Of a stretch of DNA of 14,178 nucleotides, positions 1-7,300 are shown one piece after another; the stretch's first letter is position 1; every line of letters begins with the position of its first letter. The stretch is from Treponema sp. (GTDB lineage Bacteria; Spirochaetota; Spirochaetia; Treponematales; Breznakiellaceae): contig JAISZZ010000108.1 of assembly GCA_031284385.1 (NCBI GenBank), positions 1-14,178 of the forward strand, read 5' to 3'. The notes under the pieces are model-generated. The model saw nothing but the letters and a program-made list of their open reading frames with translations, searched no databases and was not told the origin of the DNA. The position numbers and the translations under genes are program-made.

Positions 1-677
1 GTTATCCCTGCGAAGAGATCATCCACCATCTGGACGGCGTTACCAACAGTCATGTTGATGAGCTTGGCAGCTACCGCCCCGCGGTTGACGCGATAAAGGC
101 GGGCGTTCTGCGCGGCGCGGTCGGCATTGTCGGCTGCAACAACCCGCGCGTCCGCCCGGACTATTCACACTTCGAGATTATGAAGGAACTGCTCAAGAAC
201 GATATTCTTATCGTGGCAACGGGCTGCGCCGCCCAGCTAGCCACTAAGGCCGGCCTCCTGAACTACGAAGCGAAGTGGGCCTGTGGAGACGGACTGCGCC
301 GCGTATGCGACCTTGTCAACATTCCGCCGATCCTGCACATGGGGGCGTGCGTTGACATCAGCCGCATCCTGCTCCTCGTGAACGGCATAGCCCGCGACTG
401 GGGCGTGGATACAACTGCCCTCCCGATCGTCGGCGTGGCGCCTGAATGGATGTCCGAAAAGGCCGTTTCGATAGCAAACTATGTCGTTTCAAGCGGTATC
501 GACGTGTATCTCGGCATAGAGCCTCAGCTCAAGGGCAGCACTCAGGTCTGGGATTTGATCACGCAGGGAACCCGTAAAATTGTCGGCGCGGGCTTCGTCA
601 TCAACACTGACCCGAAAGAGCTTGTCAAGTCGATAATAGACGGCATCGAGGCGAAACGCGCCGCGTTGGGGATATAA
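1..677 (+). CDS. acsA: Anaerobic CO dehydrogenase catalytic subunit, 3' part only
   Basis: This is the C-terminal 224 residues of the Ni-Fe-S carbon monoxide dehydrogenase, which interconverts CO2 and CO and passes CO to acetyl-CoA synthase. The frame opens at base 3 and has no start in the window, so the gene is cut by the window edge, not broken. Three cysteine motifs characteristic of the C-cluster half of CooS/AcsA are visible in order: VGCNN, ATGCAA and HMGACVD. The C-terminal part (PEWMSEKA, then GAGFVINTDP) also follows the family. The TAA stop is two bases before the cooC start, so the two are surely co-transcribed. Its proximity to acsB argues for the acetogenic AcsA type over a free-standing CO-oxidising CooS. 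The family call is very secure. Confidence 0.96.
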   Translation, partial: YPCEEIIHHLDGVTNSHVDELGSYRPAVDAIKAGVLRGAVGIVGCNNPRVRPDYSHFEIMKELLKNDILIVATGCAAQLATKAGLLNYEAKWACGDGLRRVCDLVNIPPILHMGACVDISRILLLVNGIARDWGVDTTALPIVGVAPEWMSEKAVSIANYVVSSGIDVYLGIEPQLKGSTQVWDLITQGTRKIVGAGFVINTDPKELVKSIIDGIEAKRAALGI

Positions 678-679
678 GA

Positions 680-1453
680 ATGAAGATTGCGATTACCGGT
701 AAGGGCGGAGTTGGAAAAACAACGTTTGCGGCAGTTTTGGCGCGTCTCTATGCGTCCGAAGGCCGTAAGGTCCTTGCCGTTGACGTTGACCCAGACGCAA
801 ACCTTGGACTTGCGCTTGGGTTTAGCGCCGATGAAGTAAACGCTATAACCCCAATATCCAAGATGAAAGAGCTTATTGCCGAGCGTACCGGTTCGGACGG
901 GGACGGGCTTGGAAAATTATTCAAGATTAACCCAAAAGTCGATGATATACCGGATACTTACGCAAAAGAAAAGAACGGCATAAAATTCCTCATCATGGGA
1001 ACTGTCGAAGTCGGCGGCGGCGGCTGTGTTTGTCCCGAACACGTTGTCATCAAGCGGCTCATATCCCACATGGTTGTCCAGCGCGACGAGGTTGTGATTA
1101 TGGATATGGAAGCTGGTATAGAGCATCTGGGACGCGGAACGGCGAGCATGGTTGACCGTTTTATCGTTATAATTGAACCGGGAGCGCGCAGCGTACAAAC
1201 CTACGGTCTGGTAAAAAAACTCGCCCTGGATCTTGGAGTCAAAAAGGTGAGCGTTGTTGCCAACAAGGTGCGCGAAGCGGCTGACGAGGACTTTATCAAA
1301 AACAGCATACCGGCGGATGCGCTTTTAGGCTGCATATCTTACAATGATGAAATTATCAGCGCCGACCGGCAGGGCGTATCGCCTTTCGATACGAGTGAAA
1401 AAGCAAAGCTCGAAATTAAGCGTATTAAGGATGCGCTTGACGCGGGCGTTTGA
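680..1453 (+). CDS. cooC: CO dehydrogenase nickel-insertion ATPase CooC
   Basis: This is a 257-residue cytoplasmic MinD/SIMIBI-class ATPase that matures the nickel site of CO dehydrogenase. The deviant Walker A motif GKGGVGKTT lies at residues 7-15, with the signature Lys8 and P-loop Lys13, followed by VDVDPDANLG at about 35-44. A glycine-rich run leads into the C-V-C pair (Cys116 and Cys118), the family's metal-binding and dimerisation motif, followed by PEH. Residues MDMEAGIEHLGRG match the switch II region. Length is normal for the family. The start ATG lies two bases after the acsA stop, so translation is probably coupled. Placement between acsA and acsB fits a maturation role for CODH; the related ACS maturation factor AcsF is an alternative name that cannot be separated by eye. 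Confidence 0.93.
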   Translation: MKIAITGKGGVGKTTFAAVLARLYASEGRKVLAVDVDPDANLGLALGFSADEVNAITPISKMKELIAERTGSDGDGLGKLFKINPKVDDIPDTYAKEKNGIKFLIMGTVEVGGGGCVCPEHVVIKRLISHMVVQRDEVVIMDMEAGIEHLGRGTASMVDRFIVIIEPGARSVQTYGLVKKLALDLGVKKVSVVANKVREAADEDFIKNSIPADALLGCISYNDEIISADRQGVSPFDTSEKAKLEIKRIKDALDAGV

Positions 1454-1462
1454 GTAGAAAAA

Positions 1463-1482
1463 CCAAAAATTGAAATTTTTGG
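1463..1482 (+). repeat. Intercistronic hairpin between cooC and acsB
   Basis: An 8-bp perfect inverted repeat (CCAAAAAT and ATTTTTGG) with a TGAA loop lies in the 58-base gap between cooC and acsB. No T-run follows it directly, so it is a poor terminator. It could be an RNA processing or stability element setting acsB expression apart from cooC. That role is inference. Confidence 0.5.
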
Positions 1483-1511
1483 CGTAATTTTATGAAAAAT
1501 GGAGTGAATAT

Positions 1512-3683
1512 ATGAAGCTATTATTCAATAGAGTTTTTGACGGTGCCGATGAAATGCTGGCGCTTGCCGAAAAATCACTTAACGAGGCTGTTAAAACTCT
1601 TGGAAACGATGCGCCGGTAAACATCCAAAACACGGCGTTCTTTCTTGCGAGCCATTTGGCCTATCTGGGCGACAAAATTCAGACTGTCGGTGAACTTGCG
1701 GCGGCATTCCCCAAGGTAAAAAAAGAATGGATGCCTCATAATCAGCGTCTTAATGACGTGTTCAAATCTGGTTTTGGCACTGTGCTGGCAGCCGAAGTCA
1801 TCGAAGCCTGCCGTTACGCAATGGCAAAGGGTGAGGATCCGTACACTGTGAACGGTGAACGCAAATACTGGGGGCACATGACCGATGCCGAAGTGCGTGA
1901 ATTAGGCGTTCCGCTCGTTACTCACGATATTCCGGGCTTTGTCGTAATCATAGGCCCCGCGCCGTCTGACGAAGAGGCGGAGGAATTGATTAAAGGGTAT
2001 CAGACCCGCTCAATTTTCGTATTCCTTATCGGCGGCATCATAGACCAGGCCCGGCGCAGAAATATAACGATGAATTTTTCCGTGCGTGTAGTGCCGGTAG
2101 GCCCGGACATCTGGCAGGTTGCCCACATCATTTCGCTGGTGAACCGTGCTGCGATGATTTTCGGCGCGGTACAGCCACAGGATCGTGACGCTCTCGATGA
2201 CTACACATTCAAGCGTATCAACGCTTTTGTAAACGCTTTTGATCCCGTGCCGGATATTGTTGTCGCCTGCGGCGGCGGCGCGATAGCAATGGGTTTTCCC
2301 GTCATTACTAACGACACAAAAGATATGTGGGCTGTCCCAAAGAGCCTCATCATTCAAACTAACACAAAGGATTTTATCGAGACTTCGCTTGAAGCACGCG
2401 ACATCAAACTCAAAATTACAAAGATCGATATACCCGTAAACTATTCCAACTCGTTTGAAGGCGAAATTATTCGCAGAAACGATATGCTTGTCGATATTGA
2501 CGGTTCCCGTATGCCTTGTTTCGAGTGGGTTAAAGCGATTGATGCCAAGGATGTTGAAGACCACAAAATTGAACTTTTTGGCCCGGATATTGACTGTAAT
2601 CCTCCCGACAAAAAAATGGCACTTTCATATATCATCGAAGTTTCCGGCAAGAAGATGCAGTCCGATTTTGAGCCTGTCTTTGAGCGCAAGATACACGCCT
2701 TCATCAATGCGGCTGAAGGTATCATGCATACGGGACAGCGCGACCTTATCCGTATCCGTGTAAGCAACGCTGCGTTTGAAAAAGGTTTCCGCGCAAAGCA
2801 CTTTGGTGAAATTTTGTATGCCAAGATAATGAGCGAGTACGAAGCTGTAGTCGACAAGTGCCAGGTGAAGATTTACACGGGCCTGTCCGGTACGCCTGAG
2901 TACGCCAAACTTGAGGAACTCAAGAAAGATGTGAACAAAGTTTACGAAAAACGCGACGAACGTCTTAAATCGCTTACCGATGAGAGTGTTGAGGTGTTTT
3001 ACAACTGCATCCTCTGTCAATCATTCTCGCCCTCCCACGTCTGTATCGTTACGCCGGAACGGCTAGGTCTTTGCGGCGCGGTTTCGTGGCTGGATGCTAA
3101 AGCAACAAACGAACTTGACCCGAACGGCCCCTGTCAACAGGTAACCAAAGAGCGTGTGATTGACGAAAATCTTGGTATATGGGAAGACGTAAACGAGGTA
3201 GTGAAACGCGACTCACATGGCGCTCTTGAGCAAGTTACGCTGTACTCTATATTGAACGACCCGATGACTTCATGCGGTTGTTTTGAATGTATCTGCGGCA
3301 TAGAGCCTGTTTCTAACGGCGTTGTTATCGTCAACCGTGAGCATATAGGCAAAACGCCGGTGGGTATGTCATTCTCCGAGCTTGCCGCTTCTACTGGCGG
3401 CGGCGTTCAAACACCGGGGTTCATGGGACATGGCAAGCAGTTTATCTCGTCCAAGAAGTTCATGCGGGCGGAAGGCGGCCCGGCGCGTATTGTCTGGATG
3501 CCTAAAGCTCTCAAGGACTTTGTGCGTACAAAACTTGACGCTACGGCCAAAGAACTGTACGGCATAGATGGCTACACGGACAGAATCGCCGATGAAACCA
3601 TTACGGAAGAAGACCCCGAAGCCTTGCTCGCCTTCCTTACTGAAAAGGATCATCCGGTTCTGAAACTTGAGCCGTTAATGTAA
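1512..3683 (+). CDS. acsB: Acetyl-CoA synthase (CODH/ACS complex beta subunit)
   Basis: This 723-residue cytoplasmic enzyme condenses CO, a methyl group from the corrinoid iron-sulfur protein, and CoA into acetyl-CoA, the last step of the Wood-Ljungdahl pathway. All A-cluster ligands are present: Cys499, Cys502, Cys511 and Cys521 for the iron-sulfur cubane, and the C588-G-C590 motif for the two-nickel site. Their spacing equals that of the Moorella enzyme (506, 509, 518, 528, 595, 597) with a constant shift of seven. Length is close to the Moorella protein (about 729), so the bacterial-type N-terminal CODH-contact domain is retained. The start ATG follows a GGAGTGA ribosome site. The gene closes the acsA-cooC-acsB unit; acsC, acsD and acsE are not downstream and must lie elsewhere. 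Confidence 0.97.
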   Translation: MKLLFNRVFDGADEMLALAEKSLNEAVKTLGNDAPVNIQNTAFFLASHLAYLGDKIQTVGELAAAFPKVKKEWMPHNQRLNDVFKSGFGTVLAAEVIEACRYAMAKGEDPYTVNGERKYWGHMTDAEVRELGVPLVTHDIPGFVVIIGPAPSDEEAEELIKGYQTRSIFVFLIGGIIDQARRRNITMNFSVRVVPVGPDIWQVAHIISLVNRAAMIFGAVQPQDRDALDDYTFKRINAFVNAFDPVPDIVVACGGGAIAMGFPVITNDTKDMWAVPKSLIIQTNTKDFIETSLEARDIKLKITKIDIPVNYSNSFEGEIIRRNDMLVDIDGSRMPCFEWVKAIDAKDVEDHKIELFGPDIDCNPPDKKMALSYIIEVSGKKMQSDFEPVFERKIHAFINAAEGIMHTGQRDLIRIRVSNAAFEKGFRAKHFGEILYAKIMSEYEAVVDKCQVKIYTGLSGTPEYAKLEELKKDVNKVYEKRDERLKSLTDESVEVFYNCILCQSFSPSHVCIVTPERLGLCGAVSWLDAKATNELDPNGPCQQVTKERVIDENLGIWEDVNEVVKRDSHGALEQVTLYSILNDPMTSCGCFECICGIEPVSNGVVIVNREHIGKTPVGMSFSELAASTGGGVQTPGFMGHGKQFISSKKFMRAEGGPARIVWMPKALKDFVRTKLDATAKELYGIDGYTDRIADETITEEDPEALLAFLTEKDHPVLKLEPLM

Positions 3684-3693
3684 CCAGAAATCT

Positions 3694-3730
3694 GGCGGGG
3701 GAGGTTGGGCCAACCCCCACAACCGCCGCC
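3694..3730 (+). repeat. Structured 3' UTR of acsB
   Basis: Nested inverted repeats begin 11 bases after the acsB stop: an outer GGCGG/CCGCC pair and an inner GGTTG/CAACC pair. There is no T-run, so it is not a terminator by itself. It probably folds in the transcript ahead of the true terminator downstream and may protect the 3' end. Confidence 0.45.
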
Positions 3731-3767
3731 GGAAGGTTGAGTGAAGCCCTGTGGCTATAAAAAATGA

Positions 3768-3806
3768 GCCGTCTGTATACCAGAGTGTGTTACAGACGGC
3801 TTTTTT
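3768..3806 (+). terminator. Rho-independent terminator of the acs operon
   Basis: A perfect 10-bp stem (GCCGTCTGTA with TACAGACGGC) encloses a 13-base loop and is followed directly by six T. It sits 85 bases after the acsB stop and before the next promoter, so it separates the acs operon from the downstream genes. Confidence 0.88.
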
Positions 3807-3882
3807 ATACGACCGGTTTGCTTCTTTACGGCATCATTATTGGCGCAGAAAATTTTTAAGAAAGATAGCGGATAGCGCTGTC

Positions 3883-3911
3883 TTTTCACGTATAGTTATT
3901 TTTGGTATAGT
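3883..3911 (+). promoter_or_regulatory. Predicted sigma-70 promoter for the small exported protein gene
   Basis: TTTTCA (-35, 4 of 6) and TATAGT (-10, 5 of 6) are separated by 17 bases, about 50 bases before the start codon at 3962. It lies just after the acs terminator, which supports a new transcription unit that probably also carries the desulfurase gene. Confidence 0.5.
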
Positions 3912-3961
3912 GTATATGTTGAAGATTAGATTCCCGCAAAAATTTGGATGGAGGTATAGCT

Positions 3962-4396
3962 ATGCTATCAATGAGAAAAATAATTTTTTTAATAGGACTG
4001 GTTGTCGCCTGTTCCGGTTCACTGTTTGCCGATGAGCAGATCATAGGTAGACTCATCAAAGCATCGCAATCTGGCGTGGATACCACAAAGAGATATGAGC
4101 CTTTGGTAGCAATCACACAAACTTCTATTTTGGGCGTACAAAATTTTACGCTGCAACTTTCCGGCATCAGGCCGGCGGATTCAAAGCGGTATGAATTCTA
4201 CCGCATAAGCGAAGATAACGGCGGCAATAATGTCATTTGGAAACGGCGTACACGTGATGTAATAGTAACTCCTTTAAATGCTTATATAACGATAAACGAA
4301 GGGCCGGACAACACAAACACCATCGTTCTAAACTATGAGTACCGTGGCAGAAAGGGTTTTGGCAATGTCGTCTACGTGATTGCCGTTGAAAGATAG
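3962..4396 (+). CDS. Small exported protein of unknown function
   Basis: This 144-residue protein is not recognised. The start was placed at the ATG at 3962 because a perfect GGAGG lies 7 bases upstream; a longer reading from TTG at 3944 would put that ribosome site inside the gene. The N-terminus is a clear export signal: MLSMRK, then a hydrophobic stretch of about 13 residues. Cleavage could be by signal peptidase I after SLFA, or by signal peptidase II at the VVAC sequence, a possible spirochete-type lipobox. The mature part is polar and looks beta-rich (alternating hydrophobics near NFTLQLSG and TIVLNYEYRG), with no catalytic motif that I can name. It slightly precedes the desulfurase gene, but an exported protein is an unlikely functional partner for it. 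Confidence 0.8.
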   Translation: MLSMRKIIFLIGLVVACSGSLFADEQIIGRLIKASQSGVDTTKRYEPLVAITQTSILGVQNFTLQLSGIRPADSKRYEFYRISEDNGGNNVIWKRRTRDVIVTPLNAYITINEGPDNTNTIVLNYEYRGRKGFGNVVYVIAVER

Positions 4397-4397
4397 T

Positions 4398-5549
4398 TTG
4401 AGTGGCTCTAATCGTTTTTACTTTGATTGGGCGGCGACATCGCCGTGCAGCATAAAAAAAACGTTTGATGACACTCAATTTTATGGCAATCCTTCTTCCC
4501 GCCATACCGAAGGGAAGGTGGCGCGTTCTGTTTTAGAGGATGCCCGCCGTCGGGCGGCGGCGGTGCTTGGCGTAGATGCCGGTAACATTTATTTTACATC
4601 AGGAGCGACAGAATCAAATGCCATTGTTCTTTTTTCCACGCTTTATAATCATGCCTCCGGCATTAAACAAACCGTGCTTACGACCATGGCCGAACATCCG
4701 TCTATAATAAAAAACTGTGATTTTCTTGAACGACTTGGCGTTCCCGTCCACCTCATAGATATTGACCAGTACGGCGGCGTTACTTCGGGAACGCTGGAAA
4801 AAGCGGTGAGAAAGCGTACCGGCGCGACGCTTCTTGCGTTGATGTATGTAAATAATGAAACGGGCGCGGTTTCCGATTTGCCAAACTTGGTAAAAACAGC
4901 GCGAGGACTAAACGATAAGACACTTCACATACATAGCGACATGGTACAAGCCATTGGAAAACTCCCGTTTGCGCTGCGGGATTTGGATATAGATTCCGCG
5001 TCATTTAGTGCTCATAAAATAGGCGGACCGCGTGGAATAGGCATTTTATATCTGCGTAAAAATATACAACCTCTTTACAGGGGCGGCGGTCAGGAAGGCG
5101 GGATGCGTCCAGGTACGGAAAACACGCAGGGCGCGTTCTATTTTTCCGAAGTCCTGAGCGAAAGAAGCCGGACGGTTACAGAAAATTATGAAGATGCGGT
5201 AAATAAAATGTCATGCCTCATCAAAACATTGCGTGGTATTGAACGCTGCTCGATAATTCCAGAATGTAGGCAAGATGTTGACACGCGGTTTTCGCCGTAT
5301 ATATTGCAGGTAGCCTTCAAAAATATTCCGGGTGAAGTAATGATGCGGGCGCTTGACGATGCCGGTTTCGCGGTGTCGACGGGGTCAGCCTGTTCAAGCG
5401 CGTCAAAAAAACGTACTGTGCTAAACGCTATGGGCATTAACGACAAGCTCGCCTTTACCGCAATCCGTATTTCAACCGGTCAAGATACAAGCCTCGATGA
5501 TATTGACGCACTGACCGGTGCAATAAATCATATATTAAAACAGCTTTAG
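4398..5549 (+). CDS. Cysteine desulfurase (NifS/IscS family, aminotransferase class V)
   Basis: This is a cytoplasmic PLP enzyme that takes sulfur from cysteine, giving alanine and an enzyme persulfide for Fe-S clusters, thiolation or sulfur carriers. Family landmarks are all present: N-terminal YFDWAATSP, SGATESNA, the PLP lysine in SAHKIGGP (Lys207 from this start), the RPGTEN loop and the catalytic cysteine in TGSACSS (Cys332). Length of 383 residues is typical. The start is uncertain: no ATG or good ribosome site is available. TTG at 4398, one base after the upstream stop and behind a weak GAAAGA, gives a family-like N-terminus; TTG at 4380 or 4386 would overlap the upstream gene. It converges with the minus-strand sulfur-carrier operon (16-base gap), so it is a natural sulfur donor for it. 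A general Fe-S role for CODH/ACS is equally possible. Confidence 0.93.
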   Translation: MSGSNRFYFDWAATSPCSIKKTFDDTQFYGNPSSRHTEGKVARSVLEDARRRAAAVLGVDAGNIYFTSGATESNAIVLFSTLYNHASGIKQTVLTTMAEHPSIIKNCDFLERLGVPVHLIDIDQYGGVTSGTLEKAVRKRTGATLLALMYVNNETGAVSDLPNLVKTARGLNDKTLHIHSDMVQAIGKLPFALRDLDIDSASFSAHKIGGPRGIGILYLRKNIQPLYRGGGQEGGMRPGTENTQGAFYFSEVLSERSRTVTENYEDAVNKMSCLIKTLRGIERCSIIPECRQDVDTRFSPYILQVAFKNIPGEVMMRALDDAGFAVSTGSACSSASKKRTVLNAMGINDKLAFTAIRISTGQDTSLDDIDALTGAINHILKQL

Positions 5550-5565
5550 CCCCCCGTCCCCACCA

Positions 5566-6003
5566 TCACTCGCTTTCAACTGGCTCTTCGGAAACGGAAT
5601 GTTCAGTTTTATGGATGATAAAACTTTTTACCACGGCTTTCGCCGCAGCATCCGCCGTGGCTTCAGTTGCGGCAAGCGATAAGATAACATAACTCAGCGA
5701 ACTGTCGAATGCGAGGCGTATGTCTTCTTCGGACGGACGCGCAGGCGTTGCGGGGTGGCTGTGGAAGTTGCCGAGCAACGTAAGACCGCGCTTTCGCATA
5801 CTGGAGACGGCGGAAAACTGTTCCTCGCTTGACATCGAAAAATGTTCGGGGCTCTCGTCAATGTTTTTAAGGCAATAAACGTCCGTCACCTTTTTTGCGC
5901 CGCCGTCAATAATTCCGGCTAAAAGCCCGCAAGCCTCATTGGGCAGCCCGTTCCGGCTGTGAAGCAGCATCTTTTCACGCAAGGCCGGCGACAAAATCAG
6001 CAT
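5566..6003 (-). CDS. JAMM/MPN+ zinc metalloprotease (M67 family, Mec/HcyD-like)
   Basis: This 145-residue protein is a stand-alone JAMM-domain peptidase. The full catalytic set can be read: Glu23 in NEACGLLAG, His81-Ser-His83-Pro, Ser91 and Asp94 (the E, HxHx7SxxD pattern). Bacterial relatives next to ThiS-like genes hydrolyse bonds at the C-terminus of the sulfur carrier, either trimming a tail before activation (HcyD in Wolinella) or releasing cysteine or homocysteine from the carrier (Mec in Mycobacterium, HcyD). Its ATG lies inside the end of the carrier gene (7-base overlap, shared CTATGCTGA), so the protease and its probable substrate are translationally coupled. It is the last gene of the minus-strand operon. 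The C-terminal tail SVSEEPVESE is acidic and probably disordered. The substrate is inferred from context. Confidence 0.9.
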   Translation of the reverse strand: MLILSPALREKMLLHSRNGLPNEACGLLAGIIDGGAKKVTDVYCLKNIDESPEHFSMSSEEQFSAVSSMRKRGLTLLGNFHSHPATPARPSEEDIRLAFDSSLSYVILSLAATEATADAAAKAVVKSFIIHKTEHSVSEEPVESE

Positions 6004-6206
6004 AGGCCGCCGCCCATAAAGTAAAGCATTTCTAACACATCGTTTTCATTTACGGTTACGGCATCAAAATCCTCGCGTTTAAGTATTACGCCGTTAAGCT
6101 GAACGGTAACGTACAGCGCGTCTTGAGTTTTTAGCTCGTCCAGCAGTTTGGTAATGTTTACATTTCCAGAAACACTGGCGGGTTTTCCATTTACAGTAAT
6201 GTTCAT
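5997..6206 (-). CDS. ThiS/MoaD-like ubiquitin-fold sulfur carrier with a C-terminal tail
   Basis: This small sulfur carrier has 69 residues starting at the ATG at 6206, chosen because CGGAG lies just upstream and the product then begins MNITVNGK like ThiS; an upstream ATG at 6224 would add six residues. The beta-grasp pattern is visible, with VQLNGVILKREDF and ENDVLEMLYFMGGG as in ThiS. Instead of ending in Gly-Gly it ends GGG-Leu-Cys. ThiS itself ends in free Gly-Gly; carriers such as Wolinella HcyS carry an extra residue that a JAMM protease removes. Here that protease gene overlaps directly. The carrier would be adenylated by the adjacent ThiF-like enzyme and converted to a thiocarboxylate. 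Thiamine thiazole synthesis is less likely, since no thiG or thiH is present. Confidence 0.85.
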   Translation of the reverse strand: MNITVNGKPASVSGNVNITKLLDELKTQDALYVTVQLNGVILKREDFDAVTVNENDVLEMLYFMGGGLC

Positions 6207-6227
6207 AAATTCTCCGTTAAACAAATT

Positions 6228-7043
6228 TCATTTTTTGCACATTTCACATTCCGGCTTGTCATAGTCAATCAAACTTGTGATAGACGGATGTTCTCCGCAG
6301 ACCGGGCACATTTTACTTTTTACGAGCGGCACTTTGCGGAAGTCCATCGTGAGCGCGTTGTATGTCAAAAGCCACCCATTCAAAAGGCCGTCCATGCCGA
6401 GCAGGTATTTTACCGCTTCGGTCGCCTGAAGACTGCCTATAACGCCGCCCATCACGCCCAAAACTCCAGCCTCGCGGCAGGTGGGAACAGCGCCGGCAGG
6501 CGGCGGGTCATGGAATACGCAGCGGTAACACGCGCCCTGCCCGGGTATGTATGTCAAAAGCTGTCCCTGAAACCGGATGATTCCGGCGTGCGAAAACGGT
6601 TTTTTGAGCAGTACGCAGGAATCGTTAATCAAAAATTTCGCGGGAAAGTTGTCCGTACCGTCAATCACAAAATCATAATCCTTGTCGCGGATTATGTCGC
6701 CGATGTTGGCCGCCGTAATCATCTCGCGGTAAGGCACGACATCAACATCGCTGTTCATCGCGTTCATCGTCTCTTTGGCCGACAAAACCTTCGCCTTACC
6801 CACATCCGCCGTCGAATGTATAATCTGACGTTGAAGGTTTGACAGATCCACCACGTCAGCATCCGCTATCCCTATCGTGCCTACGCCGGCAGCCGCCAGA
6901 TACATTGCCGCCGGAGCGCCGAGTCCGCCGGCACCGATTATCAATACTTTGGAGGAAAGCAGTTTTTGCTGCCCCTTAACGCCCACTTCTTTTAGAATTA
7001 TATGCCGCGAATAACGCTCAAGCTGCTCATCAGTGAAACTCAT
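6228..7043 (-). CDS. ThiF/MoeB/HesA-family E1-like adenylyltransferase
   Basis: This 271-residue cytoplasmic enzyme would adenylate the C-terminal glycine of the neighbouring ThiS-like carrier. The opening FTDEQLERYSRHIIL is the family's signature; the nucleotide site IIGAGGLGAPAA is at about residues 35-46, with ADADVVDLSNLQRQ after it and VIDGTDNFPAKF at about 130. Two zinc-binding pairs are present (CYRC and CPVC), as in MoeB, and PTCREAGVLG holds the conserved cysteine region. An additional pair, CEMC, sits at the very C-terminus. The start was set at ATG 7043, which overlaps the TusA stop as ATGA and follows an AAGGGGGG ribosome site; a start at 7070 would overlap further. Spacing to the carrier gene is 21 bases. 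Whether it makes the thiocarboxylate directly or via TusA is unknown. Confidence 0.93.
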   Translation of the reverse strand: MSFTDEQLERYSRHIILKEVGVKGQQKLLSSKVLIIGAGGLGAPAAMYLAAAGVGTIGIADADVVDLSNLQRQIIHSTADVGKAKVLSAKETMNAMNSDVDVVPYREMITAANIGDIIRDKDYDFVIDGTDNFPAKFLINDSCVLLKKPFSHAGIIRFQGQLLTYIPGQGACYRCVFHDPPPAGAVPTCREAGVLGVMGGVIGSLQATEAVKYLLGMDGLLNGWLLTYNALTMDFRKVPLVKSKMCPVCGEHPSITSLIDYDKPECEMCKK

Positions 7044-7291
7044 GCCGAAAGCCCCCCTTTTACAACCCATAGCCGGTATGTCCCGTCATCCTGCCTCTCG
7101 ATACCGCTAACTTTGTGTCCCTCATCCTTCAAACTGCGCGGCACATTTTGAACCGGCTCGCCGGCGTTCAACCGTACTTCCAGTATGTCGCCGTCCGTAA
7201 GTTCCTCAAGAGCCACCTTAGTCTTAACAAAAGTTATCGGACATACCACTCCGGTAATGTCGATTTTTGCCTTTACCTGTTCATGTATCAT
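7040..7291 (-). CDS. TusA/SirA-family sulfur-relay protein
   Basis: This 83-residue small cytoplasmic protein begins the minus-strand sulfur operon. The TusA signature is GVVCPITFVKTKVALEEL, with the persulfide-carrying cysteine at position 17 of the protein; the classic Cys-Pro-x-Pro is Cys-Pro-Ile-Thr here. The remainder follows the two-layer TusA fold (DGDILEVRLNAGEP, then VSGIERQDDG). TusA proteins accept sulfur from a desulfurase and hand it on, so it could deliver sulfur to the carrier activated by the E1-like enzyme encoded next. The stop overlaps the next start as ATGA. Its own start is only about 3 bases from the predicted transcription start, and no Shine-Dalgarno sequence precedes it. 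Confidence 0.9.
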   Translation of the reverse strand: MIHEQVKAKIDITGVVCPITFVKTKVALEELTDGDILEVRLNAGEPVQNVPRSLKDEGHKVSGIERQDDGTYRLWVVKGGLSA

Positions 7292-7300
7292 AGTAATACT

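Noticed and set aside
2010..2564. A 184-codon open frame on the minus strand within acsB
   Set aside because: It lies wholly opposite the certain acsB gene; the sequence has no recognisable family and is a codon-bias shadow.
3751..4035. A 94-codon open frame on the plus strand after acsB
   Set aside because: It spans the acs terminator and a predicted promoter, uses a GTG start without a ribosome site, and overlaps the well-supported small exported protein gene in another frame.
5997..6224. The ThiS-like gene as part of thiamine synthesis
   Set aside because: No thiG, thiH, thiC or thiE is near, a JAMM protease overlaps the gene, and the C-terminus is not plain Gly-Gly.
6288..6842. A 184-codon open frame on the plus strand opposite the ThiF-like gene
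   Set aside because: It is rich in Arg and His as antisense shadows are, and opposite a gene with all family motifs.
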